A stretch of DNA of 64,000 nt from Rhizobium sp. BK251 (GTDB lineage Bacteria; Pseudomonadota; Alphaproteobacteria; Rhizobiales; Rhizobiaceae), in NCBI RefSeq assembly GCF_004345245.1, contig NZ_SLUQ01000002.1, forward strand, positions 310,001 to 374,000. Reading direction: 5' to 3'. Positions 27,835 to 36,227 of the stretch are shown in pieces. The notes below the pieces were generated by a model that saw only the letters and a list, made by a program, of their open reading frames with translations, was not told the origin of the DNA and ran no database searches. The translations under genes and the position numbers were made by a program. Within the stretch, counting starts at the first letter, position 1; every line of letters starts with the position of its first letter.

Positions 27835-28120
27835 GGGCGCGTGCTCGCTTGGGCGCGGGTTGATAATTGCGACTATCATGCGATTGCTAATGTTGCAACG
27901 CAACACGAGCGCGGTTCGGCTTTCCGCTATTCTAAAGCGCCGAGTTTTCCCGCGACATTGTGCCCATATCCCCTTGTCAAGGCTGGACATAATTTGCGAT
28001 CAAGCATAGAACGCGCCCGATTACCGGGGAATCTATGGCCGAATTGTGTCTTGTAAGATTCGCTGGTGTGAGGGGCAATTTCGGTTTTACGCAGAAATTT
28101 GCGGAGAGGATGGCTTAGCG

Positions 28121-28699
28121 GTGAGCGAACACGACTTGAAAAGCGAAACCTTGGGCGGGCCTACTCGCCGTGATTTCCTTTATCTGACGACTGGAATGGC
28201 AGCAGGGGTGGGAGCGGTTTCTGTTGCGTGGCCCTTCATCGACCAGATGCGTCCCGATGCTTCGACGCTGGCTCTTGCCTCGATCGAGGTGGACGTTTCA
28301 AGCCTTGAGCCGGGGATGTCGCTGACCGCAAAGTGGCGCGGCAAGCCGATCTTCATCCGCAACCGCACCCAGCAGGAAATCGACGAGGCCAAGGCCGTTC
28401 CGATTGCCGATCTCAAGGACCCGGTTGCCCGTAACGCCAACCTCGCAGCCGATGCGCAGGCGACAGACGTCGCCCGCTCCGCAGGCGACGGCAAGGAGAA
28501 CTGGATCGTCATGATCGGCTCCTGCACCCATCTCGGCTGCGTGCCGCTCGGGCAGGCCGGCGAGTACAACGGTTGGTTCTGTCCCTGCCACGGGTCGGTC
28601 TATGACACCGCCGGCCGTATCCGCAAGGGTCCGGCGCCGCAGAACCTTGCGGTCCCGACCTTTTCGTTCGTTTCCGACAAAGTCATCAAGATCGGTTGA
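28121..28699 (+). CDS. petA: ubiquinol-cytochrome c reductase iron-sulfur subunit (Rieske)
   Basis: The 192-residue protein is the Rieske subunit of cytochrome bc1. A Tat-type anchor with TRRDFLYL lies at residues 14-21, followed by a membrane helix. The cluster ligands are in CTHLGC near residue 138 and CPCHGS near 158. The start is a GTG at 28121, with GGAGAGGA about ten bases upstream; the frame extends further upstream, but conserved sequence begins only here. It is the first gene of the petABC operon, 14 bases before petB. Confidence 0.95.
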   Translation: MSEHDLKSETLGGPTRRDFLYLTTGMAAGVGAVSVAWPFIDQMRPDASTLALASIEVDVSSLEPGMSLTAKWRGKPIFIRNRTQQEIDEAKAVPIADLKDPVARNANLAADAQATDVARSAGDGKENWIVMIGSCTHLGCVPLGQAGEYNGWFCPCHGSVYDTAGRIRKGPAPQNLAVPTFSFVSDKVIKIG

Positions 28700-28713
28700 G
28701 GGGAGACTGATTC

Positions 28714-29985
28714 ATGAGTGGGCATTCCAGCTACGAGCCGTCAACCGGTCTCGAAAAGTGGATCGACGCGCGTCTGCCTCTGCCGCGGATGGTCTACGAT
28801 AGCTTCGTCGCATATCCGGTGCCGCGTAACCTGAATTACGCCTATACATTCGGCGCCATGCTTGCCGTGATGCTGGTGGTGCAAATCCTGACCGGCGTCG
28901 TGCTCGCCATGCACTACGCCGCGGAGGCTAATATCGCCTTCACGTCGGTCGAAAAGATCATGCGCGACGTCAACCACGGCTGGCTGCTGCGCTACATGCA
29001 TGCGAACGGTGCGTCCTTCTTCTTCGTTGCCGTCTACCTGCATATCGCCCGCGGCCTCTACTATGGCTCCTACAAGGCACCCCGCGAAATCCTCTGGATC
29101 CTCGGCGTGCTGATCTACCTGCTGATGATGGCGACGGGCTTCATGGGTTACGTTCTTCCCTGGGGCCAGATGTCCTTCTGGGGTGCGACTGTCATCACCG
29201 GCTTCTTCTCGGCCTTTCCGCTGGTCGGCGAATGGGTGCAGCAGTTCCTGCTCGGCGGCTTCGCCGTCGAAAACCCGACGCTGAACCGCTTCTTCTCGCT
29301 GCACTACCTGCTGCCCTTCGTCATTGCGGGCGTTGTCGTGCTGCACATCTGGGCCCTGCACGTCACCGGGCAGACCAATCCGACGGGCGTCGAAGTGAAG
29401 TCGAAGACCGACACGGTTCGTTTCACGCCCTATGCAACGATGAAGGACGCACTCGGTGTTTCGATCTTCCTGATCGTCTACGCCTACTTCGTCTTCTACC
29501 TGCCGAACTTCCTCGGCCATGCCGACAACTACATCCCCGCCGACCCGCTGAAGACGCCGGCCCACATCGTTCCTGAATGGTACTTCCTGCCGTTCTACGC
29601 GATGCTGCGCTCCATCACCTTCAACATCGGGCCGATCGACTCCAAGCTCGGCGGCGTCCTCGTGATGTTCGGCGCCATCATCGTGCTGTTCTTCCTGCCC
29701 TGGCTCGACACCTCCAAGGTGCGCTCGGCGGTCTACCGCCCCTGGTACAAGCTGTTCTTCTGGCTGTTCGTGATCAATGCGATCGTGCTCGGCTGGCTCG
29801 GTTCCCAGCCTGCTGAGGGCCTCTACACCACGATCTCGCAGTTCTGCACGCTCTTCTACTTCGCCTTCTTCCTCGTCGTCATGCCGGTTCTCGGCATCGT
29901 CGAAACACCAAGACGCATACCGAATTCGATCACCGAGGCGGTGCTCGAAAAGAACGGCCAGACTGCGGCTGCGGTCAAGGCATGA
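28714..29985 (+). CDS. petB: cytochrome b of the bc1 complex
   Basis: The 423-residue protein is full-length cytochrome b with eight membrane helices. It carries the haem-binding histidines in the second and fourth helices (for example [10 protein letters not shown] and [10 protein letters not shown] contexts) and the quinol-oxidation motif [10 protein letters not shown] near residue 287. It holds haems bL and bH and forms the quinone sites of complex III in the inner membrane. GGGGAG lies before the ATG. The gene ends in a four-base region just before the petC reading frame, within one operon. Confidence 0.96.
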   Translation: MSGHSSYEPSTGLEKWIDARLPLPRMVYDSFVAYPVPRNLNYAYTFGAMLAVMLVVQILTGVVLAMHYAAEANIAFTSVEKIMRDVNHGWLLRYMHANGASFFFVAVYLHIARGLYYGSYKAPREILWILGVLIYLLMMATGFMGYVLPWGQMSFWGATVITGFFSAFPLVGEWVQQFLLGGFAVENPTLNRFFSLHYLLPFVIAGVVVLHIWALHVTGQTNPTGVEVKSKTDTVRFTPYATMKDALGVSIFLIVYAYFVFYLPNFLGHADNYIPADPLKTPAHIVPEWYFLPFYAMLRSITFNIGPIDSKLGGVLVMFGAIIVLFFLPWLDTSKVRSAVYRPWYKLFFWLFVINAIVLGWLGSQPAEGLYTTISQFCTLFYFAFFLVVMPVLGIVETPRRIPNSITEAVLEKNGQTAAAVKA

Positions 29986-30011
29986 ATGGGCGACGGAAGG
30001 GGAATAGAGAA

Positions 30012-30893
30012 ATGAAAAAGCTTGTTGCAAGCATTCTGTCGCTCGCTGTCGTTGGCGGACTTTCGGGCGCAGCCTATGCGCAGGAGCATGCTCCTGCCAA
30101 TGGAGAGCCGGCCGCCCATGGGGAAAGCGAAACGCCGCATTATCCGCTGAAGGAACCGAGGGAAGTCGACTGGACCTTCGCCGGTCCGTTCGGCCACTAC
30201 GACAAGGGCCAGCTGCAGCGCGGCCTGAAGGTCTATACCGAAGTCTGTTCCGCCTGCCACTCGATGAACCTCGTCGCCTTCCGCACGCTGTCGGACCTTG
30301 GCTATAACGATGGTCAGGTGAAAGCCTTCGCGGCGAATTACGAAGTGCAGGACGGTCCGGACGCCAACGGTGACATGTTCACCCGCAAGGCCATCCCGTC
30401 CGACCATTTCCCGTCGCCGTTCGCCAACGCCCAGGCCGCGGCAGCTTCCAACAACGGTGCCGCTCCCCCGGACTTCTCGCTGATTGCCAAAGCGCGTGAA
30501 GTGGAGCGCGGCTTCCCGCAGTTCGTCTTCGACATCTTCACGCAGTACCAGGAAGGCGGGCCGGATTACATCTACTCGCTGCTGACCGGCTACGAGGAGC
30601 CGCCGGCTGGTTTCCAGGTGCCGCCGAACGGGCACTACAACCCCTATTTCGATGCTGCAGCGGTTCTTGCCATGCCGAAGCCGCTCTCGGACGGCCAGGT
30701 GACCTACGACGACGGCTCGCCGGAGACGGTGGACCAGTACGCCCGTGACGTCTCGGCATTCCTGATGTGGACCGCCGAGCCGCATCTCGAAGCGCGCAAG
30801 CGCACCGGCTTCATGGTCATGGTGTTCCTGCTGATTTTCACGGTTCTGATCTATCTGACCAAGAGATCGATCTACGCGAGAAAAGATCACTGA
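30012..30893 (+). CDS. petC: cytochrome c1 of the bc1 complex
   Basis: The 293-residue protein has a signal peptide ending at AAYAQ near residue 24, a haem-attachment motif CSACH near residue 79, the DYIYSLLTGYE and NGHYNPYF segments, the axial methionine region AVLAMPKPL near 220, and a C-terminal membrane anchor. It passes electrons from the Rieske centre to cytochrome c on the periplasmic side. I chose the ATG at 30012 because AAGGGGA precedes it and it gives a normal signal peptide. A clear terminator follows. Confidence 0.95.
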   Translation: MKKLVASILSLAVVGGLSGAAYAQEHAPANGEPAAHGESETPHYPLKEPREVDWTFAGPFGHYDKGQLQRGLKVYTEVCSACHSMNLVAFRTLSDLGYNDGQVKAFAANYEVQDGPDANGDMFTRKAIPSDHFPSPFANAQAAAASNNGAAPPDFSLIAKAREVERGFPQFVFDIFTQYQEGGPDYIYSLLTGYEEPPAGFQVPPNGHYNPYFDAAAVLAMPKPLSDGQVTYDDGSPETVDQYARDVSAFLMWTAEPHLEARKRTGFMVMVFLLIFTVLIYLTKRSIYARKDH

Positions 30894-30916
30894 GTGACTT
30901 CAAATGAGCGCGGAAG

Positions 30917-30938
30917 GCGGCCTTCGGGCCGCTTTTTT
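30917..30938 (+). terminator. rho-independent terminator of petABC
   Basis: GCGGCC, a TTCG tetraloop, GGCCGC and then six T residues, 23 bases after the petC stop. This is a textbook intrinsic terminator. Confidence 0.9.
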
Positions 30939-31004
30939 GTTTGTGCCGCCCCCGACAATTGATAGGGTGCGTCGGTACTGCGCCTTACAGGAATTTGGAC
31001 TTCA

Positions 31005-31547
31005 ATGGCCAATATCAGATCGGAGCTTGCGGCCAGCATCCGCTCCATCCCGGACTATCCGAAGCCAGGCATCATCTTCCGCGACATCACGACCTTGCTC
31101 GGCAATCCGAGGGCATTTCGGCGCGCTGTCGACGAACTCGTGCAACCCTATGCAGGGACGAAGATCGACAAGATCGCGGGCATGGAGGCGAGGGGCTTCA
31201 TCCTCGGCGGCGCCGTGGCGCACCAGCTTTCCTCCGGCTTCGTGCCGATCCGCAAGAAGGGGAAGCTGCCGCATGAGACCGTGCGAATTGCCTACAGTCT
31301 CGAATATGGCGTCGATGAAATGGAGATGCACCGAGATGCGGTGCATCCCGGCGAGAAGGTCATCCTCGTCGACGACCTGATCGCGACGGGCGGCACGGCC
31401 GTTGGTGCAGTGAAGTTGCTGCGTCAGATCGGGGCCGAAGTCGTGTCGGCCTGCTTCGTCATCGACCTGCCGGATCTCGGCGGGCGCAAGAAGCTCGAGG
31501 CGCTGGGCGTCGACGTTCACACGCTCGTGGAATTCAGCGGCCACTGA
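31005..31547 (+). CDS. apt: adenine phosphoribosyltransferase
   Basis: The 180-residue protein is a full-length Apt: [14 protein letters not shown] near residue 15, the GFILGGAVA segment near 65, and the PRPP-binding loop [14 protein letters not shown] near 120-133. It makes AMP from adenine and PRPP in purine salvage in the cytoplasm. It follows the pet terminator, so it has its own promoter, and it converges on a MaoC gene with a 7-base gap. Confidence 0.96.
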   Translation: MANIRSELAASIRSIPDYPKPGIIFRDITTLLGNPRAFRRAVDELVQPYAGTKIDKIAGMEARGFILGGAVAHQLSSGFVPIRKKGKLPHETVRIAYSLEYGVDEMEMHRDAVHPGEKVILVDDLIATGGTAVGAVKLLRQIGAEVVSACFVIDLPDLGGRKKLEALGVDVHTLVEFSGH

Positions 31548-31554
31548 GCCGCTG

Positions 31555-32022
31555 CTATTCGAATTCCAGCACGTCGCTTTCGAAGCGTATGACCGTGGTG
31601 CCGTCCTGGTTGGCGCCTTCGCAGAGGATTGTGTTCATGATCCGCCCGGGCCGCGAGGCAAGCGGTCGGCTGGCCAGGATCGTCACGGAATAGGTGATGC
31701 GGTCGTCGACATAGACCGGCCGCAGCCACTGCAACTGCCTGAACCCTCCGGATGGTCCGAGCTTCGGCGCGCTGGCTCCGGTCGCCTCGATTCGGGCCGT
31801 TTCCCGCGCCCAGTAGTCGAGGAAGGTCCGCATCCAGGCGGCGCTTGTATGCCAGCCGGAAGCGCAAAGACCGCCGAAGAGCGAGTGTCTGGCTTCCTCC
31901 TCGTCCACGTGGAAACGCTGCGGATCGAAGCGGGTGGCGAAGCGCAGGATGTTTTCCCTGGTGAAATGATAGGTGCCGGTCTCGGTGCGTTCACCGATTG
32001 CGTATCGGTCGATCATCCTCAT
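31555..32022 (-). CDS. MaoC family dehydratase (second of a pair)
   Basis: The 155-residue protein has a single hot-dog domain of the MaoC/R-hydratase group, with the active-site pattern FDPQRFHVDEEEA near residues 32-44 and the LCASGWHT segment near 53. Such enzymes hydrate enoyl-CoA thioesters, though many short members act on unknown acyl substrates. It overlaps the preceding MaoC gene by four bases (ATGA). The two proteins are clearly related to each other and may form a heterodimer. Confidence 0.87.
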   Translation of the reverse strand: MRMIDRYAIGERTETGTYHFTRENILRFATRFDPQRFHVDEEEARHSLFGGLCASGWHTSAAWMRTFLDYWARETARIEATGASAPKLGPSGGFRQLQWLRPVYVDDRITYSVTILASRPLASRPGRIMNTILCEGANQDGTTVIRFESDVLEFE

Positions 32023-32510
32023 GCGGCGATCTCCGGTCCGGAGCGCATCTGGAGCATGACGGAATTCTCGCCAAAGCAGACGAGGTCGCCATTCTGGTTC
32101 TTCAGTTCATGGCGCATCTTGACGATGCCGAGCCCCGGCCGCGAGCGCATCGCGCGCGCTTCCAGCACCGTGGAATTGCCAGAAAGAGTGTCGCCGGCAA
32201 GGACCGGCTTTCGCCACTCCATGAAGTCGATGCCGGGTGCTCCCTGAGCATGGGAAGCGAGCAAATGGCTGTCGGTCATCATGCGCATCAGCATGGCGCA
32301 GGTATGCCAGCCCGATGCAGCAAGGCCGCCAAGGATGCTCTCGCGTCCAGCTTCCTCGTCGAGATGCATCGGCTGAGGGTCGAATTCGCGGGCGAACTCA
32401 ATGATCTCCTCGGCACGTACCAGCTTGGGCCCGAGCGAAAACTGCCGGCCCGGCGGGTAATCCTCATAGGTAAGCATCCCGTCATCCATGGGGCTGGTCC
32501 GCGTCGTCAT
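32019..32510 (-). CDS. MaoC family dehydratase (first of a pair)
   Basis: The 163-residue protein is a hot-dog-fold MaoC dehydratase with the active-site segment FDPQPMHLDEEAG near residue 42 and LAASGWHT near 62. It is similar to the protein encoded just downstream. Its ATG shares one base with the ychF stop codon (the string TGATG), so translation is coupled to ychF. The substrate is not known; enoyl-CoA hydration is the family expectation. Confidence 0.88.
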   Translation of the reverse strand: MTTRTSPMDDGMLTYEDYPPGRQFSLGPKLVRAEEIIEFAREFDPQPMHLDEEAGRESILGGLAASGWHTCAMLMRMMTDSHLLASHAQGAPGIDFMEWRKPVLAGDTLSGNSTVLEARAMRSRPGLGIVKMRHELKNQNGDLVCFGENSVMLQMRSGPEIAA

Positions 32511-33613
32511 CAGGTGTTGAAGCGGAAATGGATGACGTCGCCGTCCTGCACGATATATTCCTTGCCTTCGTCGCGCGCCTTGCCGGCTTCCTTGGCACCG
32601 ACTTCGCCGCCGAACTGGATGTAGTCGTCATAGGCGATCGTGTTCGCGCGGATGAAACCGCGTTCGAAATCCGAATGGATGACGCCGGCCGCCTGCGGCG
32701 CCTTCGTGCCCCGTTCGATCGTCCAGGCACGCGTCTCCTTGGGGCCGACCGTAAAATAGGTGATGAGATGGAGGAGCTTGTAGCCGGCGCGGATCAGCCG
32801 GTCGAGGCCTGCCTCATCAAGGCCGAGGGCGGAGAGGAATTCCTTGGCCTCGTCGTCCGGCAACTGGGCGACCTCGGATTCGATCGCCGCCGAGATGACG
32901 ACGGTTTCCGCGCCCTGTGCCTTGGCCATCTCCTCGACGGCCTTCGTGTATTCATTGCCGGTCGCCGCGTCGGCTTCCGCGACGTTGCAGACATAGAGGA
33001 CCGGATGCGATGTCAGCAGGTTGAGGCTGTTGAGGATACGCAGTTCCTCCGCATCGAGCGAGGCGCGCATCGTGCGCACCGGCTTGCCTTCGTTGAGCAG
33101 CTTCAGCGAAGATTCCATGATCGGCAGGGCCGCCATGGAATCCTTGTCCTTGCCGGTGGCGCGCTTGCGGGTCTGTTCGGTGCGGCGTTCCAGGCTTTCC
33201 AGGTCGGCGAGCATCAGCTCGGTCTCGATCGTCTCGGCATCGGCAACGGGATCGATGCGGCCCTCGACATGGGTGATGTCGCTATCCTCGAAACAGCGCA
33301 GCACGTGCACGATGGCATCGACCTCGCGGATGTTGGCGAGGAACTGGTTGCCCAGACCTTCGCCCTTGGAAGCGCCACGCACGAGGCCGGCGATATCGAC
33401 GAAGGAGATCCTCGTCGGAATGATTTCCTTGGACTTGGCGATGTCCGCGAGCTTCTTCATGCGCGGGTCGGGGACAGCCACTTCACCGGTGTTTGGCTCG
33501 ATAGTGCAGAACGGGTAGTTTGCCGCCTGCGCGGCGGCCGTCTTGGTGAGAGCGTTGAAGAGGGTCGACTTGCCTACATTCGGCAGGCCGACGATACCGC
33601 ATTTGAAGCCCAT
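32510..33613 (-). CDS. ychF: redox-regulated ATPase/GTPase YchF
   Basis: The 367-residue protein is a full-length YchF of the Obg-related group: P-loop GLPNVGKST near residue 9, switch region [19 protein letters not shown] near 66-84, the nucleotide-base motif NVAE near 205 in place of the usual NKxD, and a C-terminal TGS domain. YchF binds ribosomes and hydrolyses ATP. The start at MGFKCGIVG is the universal one. It is followed without a gap by two MaoC genes, an unusual operon partner set. Confidence 0.95.
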   Translation of the reverse strand: MGFKCGIVGLPNVGKSTLFNALTKTAAAQAANYPFCTIEPNTGEVAVPDPRMKKLADIAKSKEIIPTRISFVDIAGLVRGASKGEGLGNQFLANIREVDAIVHVLRCFEDSDITHVEGRIDPVADAETIETELMLADLESLERRTEQTRKRATGKDKDSMAALPIMESSLKLLNEGKPVRTMRASLDAEELRILNSLNLLTSHPVLYVCNVAEADAATGNEYTKAVEEMAKAQGAETVVISAAIESEVAQLPDDEAKEFLSALGLDEAGLDRLIRAGYKLLHLITYFTVGPKETRAWTIERGTKAPQAAGVIHSDFERGFIRANTIAYDDYIQFGGEVGAKEAGKARDEGKEYIVQDGDVIHFRFNT

Positions 33614-33841
33614 GGCTGATGTCCATATCCGTGAAAACTTTTGCCCCTGCCTATGGGGGAATGGCCGCTGCGGGTCAAGGGTCCGCGACGACGCGGGTGC
33701 CTTTCTTGCCCAAACGACAGGGCTTCCGGCCTCTTTTCGAATGAACCGCACTCGGTTGTTGAACTGCGCCGCGTGCAGTGCAATATAGTACCTACGGGAT
33801 TTCCTCCCGTTCTTTCCATGTCATCACGGGATAAGAATCCG

Positions 33842-34153
33842 ATGAGTGACAACGATGTTGCCCTAAAGCCGAAGACCAAAACGAAGCCGAAGCTCGACAA
33901 GCCGAAGCTCTACAAGGTCATCCTTTTTAACGACGACTTTACGCCGCGCGAGTTTGTGATCGTGGTGCTGAAGGCCGTCTTCCGCATGAGCGAGGAGGCG
34001 GGATATCGCGTCATGATGACGGCGCACAAGCTCGGCTCCTGCGTCGTGGTCGTCTGCACCAAGGACATTGCCGAGACCAAAGCCAAGGAGGCGATGGATT
34101 TCGGCAAGGAGGCGGGTTATCCGCTGATGTTTACGGCAGAGCCCGAGGAGTAG
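33842..34153 (+). CDS. clpS: ATP-dependent Clp protease adaptor ClpS (ClpS2 type)
   Basis: The 103-residue protein has the ClpS fold: a lysine-rich N-terminal extension, then YKVILFNDDFTPREF (residues 24-38), the VMMTAHKLGS helix and VVVVCTKDIAETKA. ClpS delivers N-degron substrates to ClpAP. The TPREF sequence, in place of TPMEF, and the length place it with the second ClpS of rhizobia (ClpS2). There is no clpA gene next to it. The start at MSDNDVALK is preceded by a suitable spacing from GGGATAAGAA. The 228-base gap upstream is shared with divergent ychF. Confidence 0.93.
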   Translation: MSDNDVALKPKTKTKPKLDKPKLYKVILFNDDFTPREFVIVVLKAVFRMSEEAGYRVMMTAHKLGSCVVVVCTKDIAETKAKEAMDFGKEAGYPLMFTAEPEE

Positions 34154-34206
34154 GGGCACTTGCCTTGCCTCGATCGCCGTGTCGGCGCGTCCGTCACGCG
34201 CGGCAA

Positions 34207-34671
34207 TCAGCGCGGCGGAATGCGCCTGGCCTCGAAGCCTGTCTTGAGCTTCGCAAAGCCGCTCTCCTCGTAGAACCGCAGCGTTGCGGGATCCTTCGAG
34301 CCGACCATCACCATGACCTTGTAGCAGCCCGCGGACCAGGCGGTTTCCGTCGCACGCCGCAGCAGGGCACGCCCATAGCCGCGCTTGCGGTGGTCTGCAT
34401 GGGTAACGACGTTTTCTATCATGGCATAGGAAGCGCCGCCGCGCAGAAGATTGGGCACCACGATCAGCGTGACCGAGGAAACCGGTCGCCCATCAACGAA
34501 CGCGCCGAAGACGGTCAGGCCGGGATGCTGAAGCACCGCGAGGAATCGCTCGCGGGCGACTGCCTCCGGCAGCACGTCGTCGTCCGGGATCAAATGCCGG
34601 AACAGCGCAAGGAAGCCAGGAAGGTCCTCAATGCAGGCCGGACGGATGGCGAAATCTGCCGCGGCTTCCAT
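34207..34671 (-). CDS. GNAT family N-acetyltransferase
   Basis: The 154-residue protein has a single GNAT domain: the acetyl-CoA segment HADHRKRGYGRALLRRA (about residues 90-106) and a closing FYEESGFAKLKTGFEA. It starts one base after the pth stop codon, so the two form one transcript. The substrate is unknown. Confidence 0.85.
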   Translation of the reverse strand: MEAAADFAIRPACIEDLPGFLALFRHLIPDDDVLPEAVARERFLAVLQHPGLTVFGAFVDGRPVSSVTLIVVPNLLRGGASYAMIENVVTHADHRKRGYGRALLRRATETAWSAGCYKVMVMVGSKDPATLRFYEESGFAKLKTGFEARRIPPR

Positions 34672-34672
34672 G

Positions 34673-35386
34673 TTAGTCGCCCTTGTTACCGAACATCTTC
34701 TTCAGCATCTCGGCCATCGGGCCGGTCGTCGGCAGCTTCGGCGCATTGTGGCCGCGTGCCTGGCGGATATGGGACTGCCCGGCAGGCTTCTTCTCGGGCC
34801 GCTCGGCTTCCTCGCCCTTGCCTCCAAGAGCAAGCGCCAGCTTGTTCATGAGTTGCGAATCCTCGTTGCGCACCAGCATGCCGGCATTGTCGGCGAGCGC
34901 ATCCAGGAGCGGTTCCAGCCAGGAGCGGTCAGCCTTTGCGAAGTCGCCGAGAACATGGTTCTGCACCAGTTCCTTCACACCCGGGTGACCGATGCCCAGA
35001 CGAAGGCGCCGGTACTCCCTGCCGCAATGAGCGTCGAGCGACTTGATGCCGTTGTGGCCGCCATGGCCGCCGCCGGTCTTCAGCCGCGCCTTTCCGGCCG
35101 GCAGGTCGAGTTCGTCATAGATTGCGACAAGATCGGCCGGCTGCAGCTTGTAGAAACGCATCGCCTCGCCGACGGACTCGCCTGAAAGGTTCATGAAGGT
35201 CTGGGGCTTGATGAGCAGCACCTTCACGCCATCCAGTTCGCCTTCGGATATCTCGGCCTTGAACTTCCGCGACCAGGGGGAGAAGTTGTGGCGGCGCTGG
35301 ATCGCGTCGACGGCCATGAAGCCTACGTTGTGCCGGTTTCCGGCATATTTGGCGCCGGGATTGCCGAGACCTGCAATGATGAGCAT
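34673..35386 (-). CDS. pth: peptidyl-tRNA hydrolase
   Basis: The 237-residue protein carries the catalytic core: [18 protein letters not shown] near residue 6-23 with the catalytic histidine, [10 protein letters not shown] near 62 and [12 protein letters not shown] near 107. It frees tRNA from prematurely released peptidyl-tRNA. The last 45 residues are an extra charged tail rich in lysine and alanine, a feature of rhizobial versions. In relatives pth commonly follows rplY; here the two are separated by a binding protein and a GGDEF/EAL gene. Confidence 0.95.
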   Translation of the reverse strand: MLIIAGLGNPGAKYAGNRHNVGFMAVDAIQRRHNFSPWSRKFKAEISEGELDGVKVLLIKPQTFMNLSGESVGEAMRFYKLQPADLVAIYDELDLPAGKARLKTGGGHGGHNGIKSLDAHCGREYRRLRLGIGHPGVKELVQNHVLGDFAKADRSWLEPLLDALADNAGMLVRNEDSQLMNKLALALGGKGEEAERPEKKPAGQSHIRQARGHNAPKLPTTGPMAEMLKKMFGNKGD

Positions 35387-35482
35387 GAGTTTTCCAGCCC
35401 TTGGGAGAGACCACCCGTTTCACGACCGCGAATTGCCTTCAAAGTCAAGCTGAAAAGCGACGCATGGACGAGCAAGCCTGCC

Positions 35483-36214
35483 TCACCTTGCCGGCTGAAG
35501 GCCATATTTGTGGTAGATCTTCTGCTGCTCTCCGCGCGCGATCAATGCGTCGAGCGAACCCTGCATTCTCGTGATCAGGCTGTCGGGGAAATCCCTGTTG
35601 CAGGCGATGCCGAGCCGCTGCTCGGAAAGCACGGCCACGTACTCCACTGCGATGCCATCCTTGCGCATCTTCTCGTAATACATCTCCGAGATCGGCATCA
35701 GGTCTATCCGGTCGTTCATGAGCTTTTTCAACGTCAGTTTGAAATCGCTGGCAACGTCGAGCCGGGAGAAGCCGTTTTCTCTCAGCATCGTCTCAGTGTA
35801 GTCCCCACGCTGCGTGCCGACGACATATCGCTTTGCCTCCTCCAGGTTTCGGGCGGAGACGCCCGAACCTTTTTTGGCGACCAGGATGTTTCGATCGACG
35901 AGCAGGGGCTCGACCCATTTAAAACGGTTCTCGCGCTCGGGATTGCGTGCCGTTGTGAAGATGCAGGTCATGGGCGTGGTTTGCGCGCGGTCGATCGCGC
36001 GCGCCCACGGCATGAACTCGATCGTGTAGTCGATTCCGGCGTCCGCCATCAGCGCCTGTACCTGCTCGACGCTCGTGCCGCGCGGCTGGCGGCCGTCGCG
36101 GTAGTTGAAAGGCGCATATTCCTCGGAGGTGAAGGCGATGGTCTCCGCCCGGGCAAATGTGGAGAAACCCAGCAGGGCAATGAACAGAAGCTTCCCGGTC
36201 ACGTTCACCTGCAA
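35483..36214 (-). CDS. periplasmic solute-binding protein, family 3 type
   Basis: About 243 residues: a signal peptide ending near TFARA, then a type-II periplasmic binding fold with FTSEEYAPFNYRDG near the start, the FMPWARAID segment near 65 and a YYEKMRKDG helix late. Such proteins bind amino acids or similar small molecules. There is no transporter gene beside it. The start is most likely the TTG at 36212-36214, six bases after GGGAG; a GTG at 36208 is the alternative. It lies 13 bases downstream of a membrane GGDEF/EAL gene, so its likely role is ligand sensing for that enzyme, by analogy with NspS-MbaA of Vibrio. Confidence 0.8.
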   Translation of the reverse strand: MQVNVTGKLLFIALLGFSTFARAETIAFTSEEYAPFNYRDGRQPRGTSVEQVQALMADAGIDYTIEFMPWARAIDRAQTTPMTCIFTTARNPERENRFKWVEPLLVDRNILVAKKGSGVSARNLEEAKRYVVGTQRGDYTETMLRENGFSRLDVASDFKLTLKKLMNDRIDLMPISEMYYEKMRKDGIAVEYVAVLSEQRLGIACNRDFPDSLITRMQGSLDALIARGEQQKIYHKYGLQPAR

Positions 36215-36227
36215 GGTTTGCTCCCTT

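Noticed and set aside
28741..30030. 429-codon minus-strand frame opposite petB
   Set aside because: Composition is dominated by histidine, glutamate and arginine, typical of the reverse of membrane-protein codons. petB is certain.
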